From an uncultured Fibrobacter sp. (GTDB lineage: Bacteria > Fibrobacterota > Fibrobacteria > Fibrobacterales > Fibrobacteraceae): a DNA stretch of 64,000 nt. The DNA lies in NCBI RefSeq assembly GCF_947166265.1, contig NZ_CAMVDO010000002.1, positions 213,568 through 277,567 on the forward strand, read 5' to 3'. The notes below the pieces were generated by a model. The model was not told the origin of the DNA and made no database searches. It worked only from the letters and a program-made list of their open reading frames with translations. The first letter of the stretch is position 1; each line of letters begins with the position of its first letter. Positions 1 through 8,989 of the stretch are shown here, one piece after another. A program made the position numbers and the translations under genes.

Positions 1-1
1 A

Positions 2-2518
2 TCGGATGGTTCGCTTCTAGACCCATTCTCACAAGCAAAGCGCTACGCTATGGAGTTGGGATTTTCCAAATATCCACGATGGATCATTACCTGCAATTTC
101 AAGTCATTCCTAATCTATGATATGGAAAATCCTCATAAAGATCCCGAAGAAATCTTATTGAAGAACCTTGAAAAAGAATATTACCGATTGTCATTCCTTG
201 TAAACGACAAGAATATACATTTGCAAAAAGAATTTGAAGTATCTGTAAAAGCGGGCGACATCATCGGGGAATTGTACAACTTGATAAAAGCCCAGTATCG
301 CGATGCAGATAATCCAAGCCCCGCGACATTGAGAAGCCTAAATATGCTATGTGTCCGCATAGTCTTTTGCCTTTATGCCGAGGACGCGGGAGTATTCGGG
401 AGTAAATCTAGTTTCGGGGATTATCTATCTAATTGCGACGCATCCGATTTACGGGATGCCTTGTTGCAACTATTTAAGGTATTAGATCAAAGACCTGAAC
501 ATCGTGACGTGTATATGAAACCTGTTCTTGCAGCATTTCCTTATGTAAATGGAGGATTATTTACAGAAGAAGATACAACCATACCGCAACTAACGGATGA
601 AATCAAGAACTTACTTGTCAAGCAGGCTTCTAATGATTTTGATTGGTCGGAAATCAGCCCGACAATTTTTGGAGCAATCTTTGAAAGCACCTTGAACCCT
701 GTTACAAGACGTGAAGGGGGAATGCACTACACTAGCATTGAAAACATCCATAAAGTCATAGACCCCTTATTTTTAAACGACTTGCTACTTGAATTTGAAG
801 ACATCAAGAAGATTAGGAGTAAGACCGAACAAACAAATGCTATTATCGCATTTCAAAAGAAATTAGGTTCTCTTAAATTTCTTGACCCAGCTAGTGGCAG
901 TGGCAATTTCTTGACGGAAACATATCTGTGTCTTCGCCGTCTAGAAAATGAATGTTTGAAAATACGTTTTAATAACAAAATAATGCTTGATGTATTTGAT
1001 GATGCGATTTATGTAAGCATTAACCAATTTTATGGTATAGAGATTAATGACTTTGCAGTAGTGGTTGCAAAGACCGCTTTGTGGATTGCGGAACATCAAA
1101 TGTTGAAAGAAACCGCAAATATCATACAAAAAGATTTGAACTTTTTGCCTTTAAAAAGTTATGCAAATATTGTAGAAGCGAATGCATTGACTTTTGATTG
1201 GGAAACTGTTGTTCCTAAAAGCGAGTTAAATTACATTGTAGGTAATCCTCCTTTTGTAGGGGCAATGAAAATGAATAAAGTTCAACACGAAGAAATATCA
1301 AAGATATTTCCCGAATGCGAAAAGTCGGGTGAGATTGACTACGTTGCAGGGTGGTACGTGAAAGCATCTCACTACATACAAGGAAGCCAGATCGAGTGTG
1401 CCCTAGTATCTACAAATTCTATTTGCCAAGGGCAACAGGTGGCTTTGATTTGGAAGCCCCTATTTGAGAAATATAAGGTTGAATTTAATTATGCATATAG
1501 GACGTTTAGATGGGATAGCGAAGCAAATATAAAGGCTAAAGTTCACTGCATTATCATTGGTTTTTGCTGTTTCCATAAGAATAAGCAGAAAATCATTTAT
1601 CGTATAAATAAACCAGAAATATATGCAAAGAATATCAATGGCTATTTAACAGAACTTGACAATGTTTTCATCGTTTCCAATACGGAACCAATTTCAAATA
1701 TGCCAAAGATGCATATGGGAGTCATGCCTCGTGATGGCGGAAATTTGATTCTATCACAAGAAGAATATCAAGAATATATCAAAAAAGAACCTTTAGGGAA
1801 AAAATGGATTCGAGCATACACAATGGGGGAAGAATTTATAAACAATATTCCACGTTATTGCTTTTGGCTAGTGGATGCAGACCCTAAAGAAATGCAGAAG
1901 TGTCCATTATTGTTAAAACGAATAGAATGTGTACGATCTTCTAGATTAGGCAGCAAAGCTTTAGACACACAAAAGAAAGCTGACACGCCACATTTATTTG
2001 CTCAAAGAGCGCAACCTACTCAAAACTTCCTTGCTTTTCCAAAAGTTTCTTCAGGACAAAGAAAATACATACCTATAGGTTTTTTAACTCCCGATATAAT
2101 TGTTGGGGATAAAGTGTTTGTTGTAGAAAACGCAACCCTTTATCACTTTGGCGTTTTGACTTCTTGCGTTCACAATGCTTGGATGAGAGCCGTTGCAGGG
2201 CGATTGAAAAGTGATTATAGTTATTCCAACACAATCGTATACAACAACTTCCCATGGTGTAGCCCTACAGCCAAACAGAAAGAAAAGATTGAGCAAACAG
2301 CCCAAGCAATACTAGACGCTAGGCAAAAGTATGCTGATAGTTCTTTGGCAGATATGTATGGTGAGAATATGTATCTATATACAGACTTGCTAGAAGCTCA
2401 TCGAGCTAATGACAAGGCTGTTATGCAAGCTTATGGGTTCAAAGAGACAATGAGCGAAATGGATGTAGTTACAAAATTGCTGCAAATGTACGAGAAGTCG
2501 GCAAGTAAAACGAAGTAG
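2..2518 (+). CDS. MmeI-like type IIL restriction-modification enzyme, 5' end cut by window edge
   Basis: A single-chain enzyme that would both methylate adenine and cut DNA. The reading frame is open from base 2, so the start lies outside the window; 838 residues are visible against about 920 in MmeI. Counting from the Met at base 50, the methyltransferase has motif I LDPASGSGNF near residue 277 and the catalytic NPPF near residue 398. The C-terminal third holds the target-recognition signature GRLKSDYSYS followed by NNFPW, typical of the MmeI/YeeA family. The visible start (AKRYAMELG, then RWIITCNF) corresponds to the region just after the PD-(D/E)xK nuclease motif, so the nuclease centre itself should lie just upstream. 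Base composition is AT-rich compared with the housekeeping genes of this window, which suggests transfer. A BREX PglX is less likely given the C-terminal signature. Confidence 0.85.
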   Translation, partial: SDGSLLDPFSQAKRYAMELGFSKYPRWIITCNFKSFLIYDMENPHKDPEEILLKNLEKEYYRLSFLVNDKNIHLQKEFEVSVKAGDIIGELYNLIKAQYRDADNPSPATLRSLNMLCVRIVFCLYAEDAGVFGSKSSFGDYLSNCDASDLRDALLQLFKVLDQRPEHRDVYMKPVLAAFPYVNGGLFTEEDTTIPQLTDEIKNLLVKQASNDFDWSEISPTIFGAIFESTLNPVTRREGGMHYTSIENIHKVIDPLFLNDLLLEFEDIKKIRSKTEQTNAIIAFQKKLGSLKFLDPASGSGNFLTETYLCLRRLENECLKIRFNNKIMLDVFDDAIYVSINQFYGIEINDFAVVVAKTALWIAEHQMLKETANIIQKDLNFLPLKSYANIVEANALTFDWETVVPKSELNYIVGNPPFVGAMKMNKVQHEEISKIFPECEKSGEIDYVAGWYVKASHYIQGSQIECALVSTNSICQGQQVALIWKPLFEKYKVEFNYAYRTFRWDSEANIKAKVHCIIIGFCCFHKNKQKIIYRINKPEIYAKNINGYLTELDNVFIVSNTEPISNMPKMHMGVMPRDGGNLILSQEEYQEYIKKEPLGKKWIRAYTMGEEFINNIPRYCFWLVDADPKEMQKCPLLLKRIECVRSSRLGSKALDTQKKADTPHLFAQRAQPTQNFLAFPKVSSGQRKYIPIGFLTPDIIVGDKVFVVENATLYHFGVLTSCVHNAWMRAVAGRLKSDYSYSNTIVYNNFPWCSPTAKQKEKIEQTAQAILDARQKYADSSLADMYGENMYLYTDLLEAHRANDKAVMQAYGFKETMSEMDVVTKLLQMYEKSASKTK

Positions 2519-2519
2519 C

Positions 2520-2717
2520 AGGAGGCTTTTTCCTAATCTACTCAAACTTCTGAACGGAATAGCCTTCACGGAATCAGGCATTGTGTAGTAGGAATTATGA
2601 GTAAATCAGGTTCCATTAGGAGAACCGGCTTTTCTTTCGCGACCACCTGCAGCACGGTCATGGATTTCGGAACTTAGCCACAAATCAAGAACTCATTATG
2701 TCCTAAAAAAGCCTCCT
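2520..2717. repeat. Segment bracketed by a 12-bp inverted repeat
   Basis: AGGAGGCTTTTT at 2520-2531 and its exact reverse complement at 2706-2717 enclose about 175 bases between two convergent genes. The right copy overlaps the last codons of the gene ending at 2703. The interior holds only a 26-codon open frame starting at 2597. It could be an insertion boundary or chance similarity of two gene ends. Confidence 0.35.
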
Positions 2718-3356
2718 ATAATCCGGCATGGGCAAGTTGAGAGGCTGCATACGGCCTTCGTCAATGCCTTCAACTTCATTGTTGAAGGCCCAGACGGCAG
2801 CTTGCCATACATTGTGAACACCGTCGCAACAGTTATCTTTCGGCGATTTTAGGAACTCGCACAAGATTTCTTTTTCGCGGTCATCCAGGACCCAGATGGA
2901 CTTGTTGTACGAAGCACCCAATTCATATTTCGGCTCCAAGAAGGAGATTCGCGCACACTTGGTCGCAAGCCCGGGGCGCCAATGATTGTATAGCACGAAG
3001 TATGATTTCTTTTTCGGACCCATATCAACGTACGCACGGATATTGAGATTAAGTTCCCTGCTCCATCCCGCCCCACATGAGACCATGTTAAATTCCTTGA
3101 TCTGCAACTTGCCATCGGGCGAATAGACATTTATCTTGCGCTCGGACAGGTAATCCAAATCGTTATTCAGCGGAAGAAACTGAATGGAATAGCAATAGAC
3201 GGGGCAATAGAAATCGCCGTTTTTCACAAAATCCTTCAGTTGCTTCTTGGCTTCGCGCAACGTCGTCCAGATTCCAAGATCGTGCTGGACCTTTTCGCCA
3301 TCAACGCCATTCGGAAGAATCGTCGCCACTAATTGATAAACGCTTGTCATGTGCAT
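2703..3356 (-). CDS. Hypothetical protein, last gene of the AAA+ operon
   Basis: A 217-residue protein I do not recognise. It has no signal peptide or membrane segment. It is moderately rich in aromatic residues, and its C-terminus contains NVWQAAVWAFNNEVEG and then a Pro-rich tail ending in DYRRLF. It is the third gene of a tight co-directional set: 16 bases separate it from the 211-residue protein upstream, which is itself 11 bases from the AAA+ ATPase. That spacing suggests that the three proteins act together, for example with the two small proteins as substrates, adaptors or effectors of the ATPase. This is inference from context only. Confidence 0.7.
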   Translation of the reverse strand: MHMTSVYQLVATILPNGVDGEKVQHDLGIWTTLREAKKQLKDFVKNGDFYCPVYCYSIQFLPLNNDLDYLSERKINVYSPDGKLQIKEFNMVSCGAGWSRELNLNIRAYVDMGPKKKSYFVLYNHWRPGLATKCARISFLEPKYELGASYNKSIWVLDDREKEILCEFLKSPKDNCCDGVHNVWQAAVWAFNNEVEGIDEGRMQPLNLPMPDYRRLF

Positions 3357-3372
3357 AAAGCCTCACTATACC

Positions 3373-4008
3373 CTATATATGAATCTTCGTATAAATATGA
3401 AAATCTTCTAATTTCATGCGCATGGCGTCTTCGAGGGAGTAACTGCCATCGGCAAAGAACTTATGCATTGCAAAGCAGATATATTCGTCCTTGAATTCAG
3501 GTAGGTCAAGCCCTTCGATGTTCCAGCTCAGTTCCTCATGCCAGGCGTTCAATTCCCTGTAATCATCGGGCTCCTTGCCGGGGGCATCATTTAAATCAAC
3601 TTCAAAACGGTTCGTCTTGTCATAGGAATCGTAAAGACCGGAAACTTCTCCTTCCCAATTTTCTTCTGACTCGTATACGATATACGTCTCGATACAGAAA
3701 GTCTTGTAATACGACTTGCCCTGCGCCATGAGAGCCATCATATCCTTATACATGTTGAAGGCGACTTTTGCACATTCGTCCTGCAGTTCATGGAGACGTC
3801 TGTTAATTTGCAACAGCTTGTCGATATTTTCCTTACTGTGTTCAAAGCGGGCATTGGCAATAACCTTCCGCGCCAAGAGTTGCAAGTCCTGATGGTGTTC
3901 ATCTTCAAACTCGCATTTCTTTCGTTCCTTGAGCCAGCCTCTTTCCTCAATCAGGAGTTTCATTATACTATCAATGTATTCTTGACTTCTGCGTTCTTCG
4001 TATTTCAT
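3373..4008 (-). CDS. Hypothetical charged protein, middle gene of the AAA+ operon
   Basis: A 211-residue soluble protein of unknown family. The N-terminal half (about residues 1-90) is highly charged and predicted helical, with a probable short coiled coil. The C-terminal half is acidic and rich in aromatic residues (ELNAWHEELSWNIEGL and a Phe/Tyr-rich end). There is no signal peptide. It starts 11 bases after the AAA+ ATPase stop, so it is almost certainly co-transcribed and perhaps translationally coupled. No function can be assigned; the genetic link to the ATPase is the only clue. Confidence 0.7.
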   Translation of the reverse strand: MKYEERRSQEYIDSIMKLLIEERGWLKERKKCEFEDEHHQDLQLLARKVIANARFEHSKENIDKLLQINRRLHELQDECAKVAFNMYKDMMALMAQGKSYYKTFCIETYIVYESEENWEGEVSGLYDSYDKTNRFEVDLNDAPGKEPDDYRELNAWHEELSWNIEGLDLPEFKDEYICFAMHKFFADGSYSLEDAMRMKLEDFHIYTKIHI

Positions 4009-4019
4009 AGTTACCTCCC

Positions 4020-6350
4020 CTACAGCCCCATGGTTCTTCCTTCGCGGCCGTCCTTGTAGGCGATTTCGGACTTGAGGGCATTCAAGATGGCATCGGCGGT
4101 GAGTTCGCTTTCATCGTAGAAGCGGAGCGTGCTATAGGCGGCATTGAAGTCGCCGGGGGCGAGCATGCGCATATTCCTTGCGGCATCGGGGCAGGCCACC
4201 GAAGGGAAAAATCCGCGCCAAAGCGATTCGATTCCTTCGGGCTTAAGGTAGCCGAACTTTACCTTGAGTGCAAAGCGGCGGCGAGAGGCCATGTCGAGCG
4301 TGCCGTCAAAGTTGGTCGCAGCGATAAAGATTCCCTTGAAGTTCTCCATCTGCGTAAGCATCTCGTTCACCTGGGTCACTTCCCAGCTGTGGTTTGCACC
4401 GCTACGGTCGCGAATCAGGCTGTCGGCTTCGTCGAGGAATAATATCGCCTTCGATTCTTCGGCGTCCTTGAACATTTTGCGGATATTCTTTTCGGTGTCG
4501 CCTACGTAACAGTTCAACAGATCGCTCGCCTTTTTGACAACGAGCTTGCGGTTGAGCGTTCGCGCAAGGTGTTTTGCGAATTCGGTCTTGCCGGTACCCG
4601 GCGGCCCGTAAAGGAGCATATTCAGGCTATCGGGGCGGTCACCTTCCTTCATCTGTTTCCAGCGTACGTCAAAGGCGTTCATCGTCTTCAAAATCCTGGG
4701 CATGTCAGCATCGGTGTTGATTGCATCGAGCAAGTAACGCGGTGCGCGACTTTCCTTGTCACGGTTCACGTATTCCAATTCCAACTTCAGAAGTTCCGCC
4801 TGCGCCTCGGCAATGGTACGCACACTCTGCACGGGGTCAATGTCGCAACCCGCCATGACAAGGCGCTTCGTGCCCGCCACGGCCTGCGTAATGCCTCCCG
4901 CTGTAATCGGCAATTCTGCCGAAAGCTGCCTAATGGTATTTTGCGACAGAAGTGACTTGGCGTCCTGTTCGCGCACCACCGATTTCCACACCTGCAAACG
5001 CTTTTCGGCATCGGGGCGTTCAAAATGAATGGAATAGTCGAAGCGGCGCAAGGTGCTTTTTTCAATATTCTCCACCATGTTCGAAATCCAGATGACGGGC
5101 ACCTTGATCTGTTCCAGGAAAAAGTTGAGCGCACCCTTTTCGCAGTTGTTCAGAATGATGTCAGATTCGTCAACAAGCAAAATAGCCTTCTGGTTCTTGT
5201 ACTTGGTGGCCGCAAAAAGGATACTCCCCATGCGTTCCTGCAACGACTCATTTTCAAGATTATTCCTGTGAATTCCCTTAGTGCTAATATTGGTGAGCAC
5301 CAGGGGGCGGTGCAGCTTACTGGCAATGGACTTGGCAAGTTCCGTCTTGCCGGTTCCTTCAACGCCGTAAAAGAACAGGTTGAGTCCTTGCCCCTTTTGG
5401 GCGTACTTGAGCATATTATAGGCAATCTGAATTTTCGGATTGTCGCGGCAAAGCGTCTTGTACGGAACCGAATCACCTTCGTAAACCTGAAAATAGAGCG
5501 AATCGAGGTCGTCTCCCGACTGCCCGTCCAAAAAACGATCGACACGCATCGTTGTATCCAGGTGCTCATCGAGCAGGCCCATCTGCTTAAGGGGACCCCG
5601 GCAAGAAATTGCCTTTTCAAATTCGAGGTCTGGAAACAGCAACGGAAAAATATCAGACGGCGACGGATCGCTAAACCGATTGTCGGACTTGAAAGCCCGC
5701 AACAGGCATTCACACTGCGACTTGTTAAAGAAAATCCACGAGAACATAAGGACTTCCATTTCGGTGTCGTTCAGGCAGAAGCTACGCTGCATAATATTCA
5801 GGCGCCTAAAGTAATCGTCATGGAAGTTCGGATTATTGAACATAATCGTAACGAGTTCGTCTATTACGCTATCGTAAAAAACCTTTTGAGAGCTCTTGTC
5901 GAAAATACCCTCGCCATTCAGATAATTTTCAACATAGCCGCTGACTTCGGAGCCCGAACAACCACGATCCATAAGGTACTTAAAGCGGTTTATGGCCTTG
6001 CGGCGGCGCTGGTAGGCAATGGATTTATTCTCGTCATCTGTATCGATCCGCTTGCCGATATACTTGTCGTTGGATTCCCTGATAAACGCCATTCGCTCGC
6101 TTGGCGACATCGCGTCTTCTTCGTCATTGATTTTTGTAAAATGCGCCGAAAGCGCGTTGAAGATTCTTGCCACGCTCTCCTTAGGGAAAATCCGGATGCA
6201 GTCATCGGGATCGGGGTAGCACTCGGAATAGCGAATTACACGAATCCAGTATTCGTAGGTCTTGAGCAGGATAAAGTTGAGGGAGGCCCTGGCATCTTTA
6301 TTGAACTGCAGCAGGGAATTTGCGACATTCTTGAAGTAATCCGGTCTCAT
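4020..6350 (-). CDS. Tandem AAA+ ATPase
   Basis: A 776-residue ATPase with two complete AAA+ modules. Walker A motifs are GVEGTGKTE near residue 330 and GPPGTGKTE near 587. Walker B motifs are LLVDESD near 393 and LFLDEADS near 640. Each module also has an RRF-type arginine-finger region (TLRRFDYS and SRRRFAL). The first about 300 residues form a helical domain with no recognised motif. There is no membrane segment, so it is probably a cytoplasmic hexameric remodeller or unfoldase. It leads a three-gene operon with two unknown proteins and stands next to a restriction-modification gene, which makes a defence or stress role plausible but unproven. The second module resembles the classic VPS4/FtsH-like AAA clade more than the first does. 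Confidence 0.85.
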   Translation of the reverse strand: MRPDYFKNVANSLLQFNKDARASLNFILLKTYEYWIRVIRYSECYPDPDDCIRIFPKESVARIFNALSAHFTKINDEEDAMSPSERMAFIRESNDKYIGKRIDTDDENKSIAYQRRRKAINRFKYLMDRGCSGSEVSGYVENYLNGEGIFDKSSQKVFYDSVIDELVTIMFNNPNFHDDYFRRLNIMQRSFCLNDTEMEVLMFSWIFFNKSQCECLLRAFKSDNRFSDPSPSDIFPLLFPDLEFEKAISCRGPLKQMGLLDEHLDTTMRVDRFLDGQSGDDLDSLYFQVYEGDSVPYKTLCRDNPKIQIAYNMLKYAQKGQGLNLFFYGVEGTGKTELAKSIASKLHRPLVLTNISTKGIHRNNLENESLQERMGSILFAATKYKNQKAILLVDESDIILNNCEKGALNFFLEQIKVPVIWISNMVENIEKSTLRRFDYSIHFERPDAEKRLQVWKSVVREQDAKSLLSQNTIRQLSAELPITAGGITQAVAGTKRLVMAGCDIDPVQSVRTIAEAQAELLKLELEYVNRDKESRAPRYLLDAINTDADMPRILKTMNAFDVRWKQMKEGDRPDSLNMLLYGPPGTGKTEFAKHLARTLNRKLVVKKASDLLNCYVGDTEKNIRKMFKDAEESKAILFLDEADSLIRDRSGANHSWEVTQVNEMLTQMENFKGIFIAATNFDGTLDMASRRRFALKVKFGYLKPEGIESLWRGFFPSVACPDAARNMRMLAPGDFNAAYSTLRFYDESELTADAILNALKSEIAYKDGREGRTMGL

Positions 6351-6542
6351 TTACGCCTCCTTTTTTTGCGAATTTCTTTTTGCGTGTTTCGCTATGAAAT
6401 CGCCATTATATATCGAATTTTTAATTCATATTGTCTAAAAGTTCGATAAAAATATAGAAGGTAAATACGACAAATAATGTCGCAAGACTGTTTCAAAAAT
6501 ATAGATAGCTATTTTTAGGCGGAACCGAGCCGCCGTTTGGCG

Positions 6543-7646
6543 CTATTCGTTTTTTTCGAATTCGAGAATGTCGGCCTGCAGGGTGACATCGTCCGGGAAA
6601 TACCCCTGGGCGGTGCGCAGCAGGCGCAAGGCCTCGTCGTCGCGTTTCTGGGCATGGGCGTCGTAGGCCATATTCTTGTAGCCGAATACGGCTTCGGCGT
6701 TACCCTGCTTGGCGGCGAGTTCGTAAGCGGATTCGGCGCGGTCGAGGAACTTGGCGTCGTAGGCCAAATTTCCGAGGAAGATGGCAGCATCGCTAAAATC
6801 GGATTTGATTTGCACCAAATTGTTGAGCACATCCATCGCGACAAAGGGCTTGTTATCTTCGGCGAGAACGTCTGCGAGTTTGTACATCGTGGGTGCATCA
6901 TCGGGACGCACACCCAGAGCCTCGCGATAAGCGGCAGCGCTTTCTTCGTACTGCTTATTCAAGCGATAAACATCACCCAGGTAAACCAGGAAGTCGATTT
7001 CTTCGGGATGGGCGGCATAGCCTTCGCGAATGACGGCAACGGCGCGTTCAAAATCGTTGAGCGAGATGTTCGCTTCGGAAAGCTGATACACGATGCTGAT
7101 ATCATCTTTGTCAAGCTGGTAGGCCTTTTCGATGGCACGCAGGGCGCCGACCGCGTCGCCGGTTTTACTGTAGGCTTCGCCTAAGTAAAGCCAACCGGAA
7201 ACATTTTCCGGTTCCAGTTTCAACGCACGGTGATACGCCGCCACGCATTCCGGATACTGCTTGAGCCGAAAATAGACGCTCGCCATGTTAAAGAGCGCGG
7301 GCGAAAAAGCTCCATTAGAAAAGTCGATTGCCTTGCGATAAGTGGCGGCGGCTTCGGGTAATTTTTCTAACTGGTAGTAACTATTGGCGATGTTGAAACT
7401 GGTGGCGACGGGGTCGGCGCCGCGAGATTCCGCCTTGCGGTAAAGCGTGATCGCCTGCTTGAATTTTCCGTCGCGGTAAAGGGCGTTCGCACGTTCCATC
7501 AAGTCGTAAGAAGACTGTGCAGCGAAGGAGGATGCGGCAAGGAAAAGCAAAACAGACGAGAGACGAAAGACGAGAGACGAGAGAGATGCAATACAAGAAT
7601 CTCCCATCAAACCATTGTACTTACTTATCATTCCTTTCATCATCAT
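6543..7646 (-). CDS. TPR protein of the TonB2-type operon
   Basis: A periplasmic tetratricopeptide-repeat protein of about 367 residues, made of at least eight TPR units after an N-terminal signal sequence. Vibrio and Shewanella TonB2 clusters end with a similar TPR gene, and the position here (last, after tonB) matches. The start is uncertain. ATGs occur at 7673, 7646, 7643, 7640, 7631 and 7607; I prefer 7646 because AAAGAG lies about seven bases upstream. The hydrophobic stretch of the signal peptide (SLSSLVFRLSSVLLFLA) is partly encoded by a CTCTCGT heptamer tandem repeat, so a change in unit number would shift the frame. The gene probably helps assemble or stabilise the TonB complex. Confidence 0.8.
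   Translation of the reverse strand: MMMKGMISKYNGLMGDSCIASLSSLVFRLSSVLLFLAASSFAAQSSYDLMERANALYRDGKFKQAITLYRKAESRGADPVATSFNIANSYYQLEKLPEAAATYRKAIDFSNGAFSPALFNMASVYFRLKQYPECVAAYHRALKLEPENVSGWLYLGEAYSKTGDAVGALRAIEKAYQLDKDDISIVYQLSEANISLNDFERAVAVIREGYAAHPEEIDFLVYLGDVYRLNKQYEESAAAYREALGVRPDDAPTMYKLADVLAEDNKPFVAMDVLNNLVQIKSDFSDAAIFLGNLAYDAKFLDRAESAYELAAKQGNAEAVFGYKNMAYDAHAQKRDDEALRLLRTAQGYFPDDVTLQADILEFEKNE
7553..7587. repeat. Heptamer tandem repeat inside TPR signal peptide
   Basis: About four units of CTCTCGT (one reads CTTTCGT) on the minus strand lie within the 5' end of the TPR gene. The same heptamer recurs at 7681-7726, 11404-11435 and 26765-26815. Confidence 0.8.
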
Positions 7647-7680
7647 TTTTAAACTCTTTGCGCAAAGCGCCATTATAATT

Positions 7681-7726
7681 CTTTCGTCTCTAGTCTGTAG
7701 GACCGTAGGTCCGTTCTCTCGTCTAA
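7681..7726. repeat. Heptamer-hairpin-heptamer element between tonB and the TPR gene
   Basis: The element has the order heptamer units (TTCGTCTCTAGTCT), then GTAG plus the small hairpin GGACCGTAGGTCC, then TCTCTCGTCT. The same order, with a different hairpin (CGAGCTTGCGAGCG), is found inside feoB at 26765-26815. Confidence 0.7.
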
Positions 7727-7727
7727 A

Positions 7728-8375
7728 TCAGTCCCTAAATTTCACTTCGAACGGTTGTTCCATTCCGCAAAAGGGCACCGCCTTGCCCGCCTTTTCGGCC
7801 GGAGTAAACGTCATGCGAGAAAGGGCTTCTCGACCCGCCTGCGCAAGGCCAGAACCTGCAGGAGATTCTTCAAGCACCTTGATGTCGTAGGCCTTACCGC
7901 TTACGTCCACGCAAAAGCTCAGGCGGAGCGTCGCATCGATTTCGCTATCGCGAATCTTGGGAGGTACCTGGAAATTCGCCATGCTACGGCTTTCGGGTTT
8001 CTTGTCGACATCGCCCTTTTCCGTCGAAAGAGCACCGCCACGGAAATCGGCCACCAGGTCGCGGCTTACGGCAGCGCCGCCGTTACCCGAAGCGGCACCC
8101 AAATTCATCGCAAAACGCGGGCCCGCCTTGGGTGAACGGGAATTTGACTTCATGCGATTGGGCTTGCGGGCAGGCTTTTTCTTTTCGACCTTTTTCTCGA
8201 CTTCGTCCACCTTCTTGATCGCGACTTCGGTCTTGGTGTATTTCTTTTCATGGAACACCTTGCCCGTCAGGAACAAGTTCGCCATCGTCACCGAGAACAC
8301 GAGAAGCATACTTGCGAGAACCGCTGCAAGCAAAATGCTAAAACGCTTCACTAATTTCTTCAAAAACTTCAACAT
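7728..8375 (-). CDS. tonB: TonB family protein
   Basis: A 215-residue energy-transducing protein. One membrane anchor spans about residues 11-36. A Lys/Glu-rich spacer (VEKKVEKKKPARKP) follows around 55-75, and the C-terminal TonB domain covers about 135-215, with TLRLSFCVDVSGKAYDIKV matching the family's first strand. Two Cys residues in that domain (SFCVD and PFCGME) could form a disulfide. It lies after exbD in a DUF3450-ttpC-exbB-exbD-tonB-TPR cluster, the TonB2 arrangement, and should power the TonB-dependent receptors encoded further on. The upstream gap to exbD is unusually long for this operon because it is filled with repeats. Confidence 0.88.
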   Translation of the reverse strand: MLKFLKKLVKRFSILLAAVLASMLLVFSVTMANLFLTGKVFHEKKYTKTEVAIKKVDEVEKKVEKKKPARKPNRMKSNSRSPKAGPRFAMNLGAASGNGGAAVSRDLVADFRGGALSTEKGDVDKKPESRSMANFQVPPKIRDSEIDATLRLSFCVDVSGKAYDIKVLEESPAGSGLAQAGREALSRMTFTPAEKAGKAVPFCGMEQPFEVKFRD

Positions 8376-8384
8376 TACAAAGCC

Positions 8385-8575
8385 CTAGATCCTTCGACTT
8401 CGCCCGATTCTATCGCTTCGCTCTAGAATGACAGGCTACGCTCAGGATGACACTTCCATTTTTCATTCTTCATAACTCACGGCCCTTCGGCAGGCTCAGG
8501 GACCTTAATAAGGTTAACGAGCTAGCGAAGCTCTGGATCCCCTAACCACTAATCACTAACCACTGTCTACTAATT
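8385..8575. repeat. Cluster of interspersed repeats between exbD and tonB
   Basis: This 190-base gap contains a hairpin repeat ending in AGGATGACA (around 8390-8455), the CCCTTCGGCAGGCTCAGGG repeat with a paired AAGGTTAACGAGC tail (8482-8530), and heptamers of the CTAACCA/CTAATCA type (8541-8575). No gene or clear promoter is visible. Confidence 0.75.
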
Positions 8576-8980
8576 CTACTCCGCTTGCGCTGCGATGGAG
8601 ACCTTTTTTACTCCGGCCAAGTTGCACATGTCAATCACCTGCACCAGCACCCCCGTTTCCGCTTCCTTGTCCGCAATCACGACCGCTTCACGGTCCGGGG
8701 CCTTCGCAAGCGACTGTTTCAAGATATCCTGCAGACTCGCCAAATCCACCTGGCGTTCGTTCATGTGAATCGTGCCTTCGCGCGTAATGGCAATCAGCAG
8801 GTTTTCCTTTTCGAGCTGGCTTGCAGACTGTGCCTGCGGCTTAGTCACGTCCACACCCGTTTCGCGCGTGAACGAAGACGTCACCACAAAGAAAATGAGC
8901 AAGATGAACACGATATCCATCAGCGGGCCCATTTCGATGCCCATGTCTTTCTGCTTTTTTCTCGGCAAATTGAATTCCAT
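8576..8980 (-). CDS. exbD: ExbD/TolR family proton channel subunit
   Basis: A 134-residue protein with one membrane helix at about residues 18-36. The essential aspartate lies at its start (GPLMDIVFILLIFF, Asp22), where ExbD carries its proton-conducting Asp25. The rest is the periplasmic domain. It follows the second exbB by nine bases. With that ExbB it forms the inner-membrane motor that converts the proton gradient into TonB movement. It belongs to the ExbD2 branch paired with TtpC-type proteins, judged from operon order. Confidence 0.92.
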   Translation of the reverse strand: MEFNLPRKKQKDMGIEMGPLMDIVFILLIFFVVTSSFTRETGVDVTKPQAQSASQLEKENLLIAITREGTIHMNERQVDLASLQDILKQSLAKAPDREAVVIADKEAETGVLVQVIDMCNLAGVKKVSIAAQAE

Positions 8981-8989
8981 AACTAGCCT

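Noticed and set aside
5025..6449. Plus-strand open frame of 474 codons
   Set aside because: Lies opposite the AAA+ ATPase gene, whose Walker motifs prove the minus strand.
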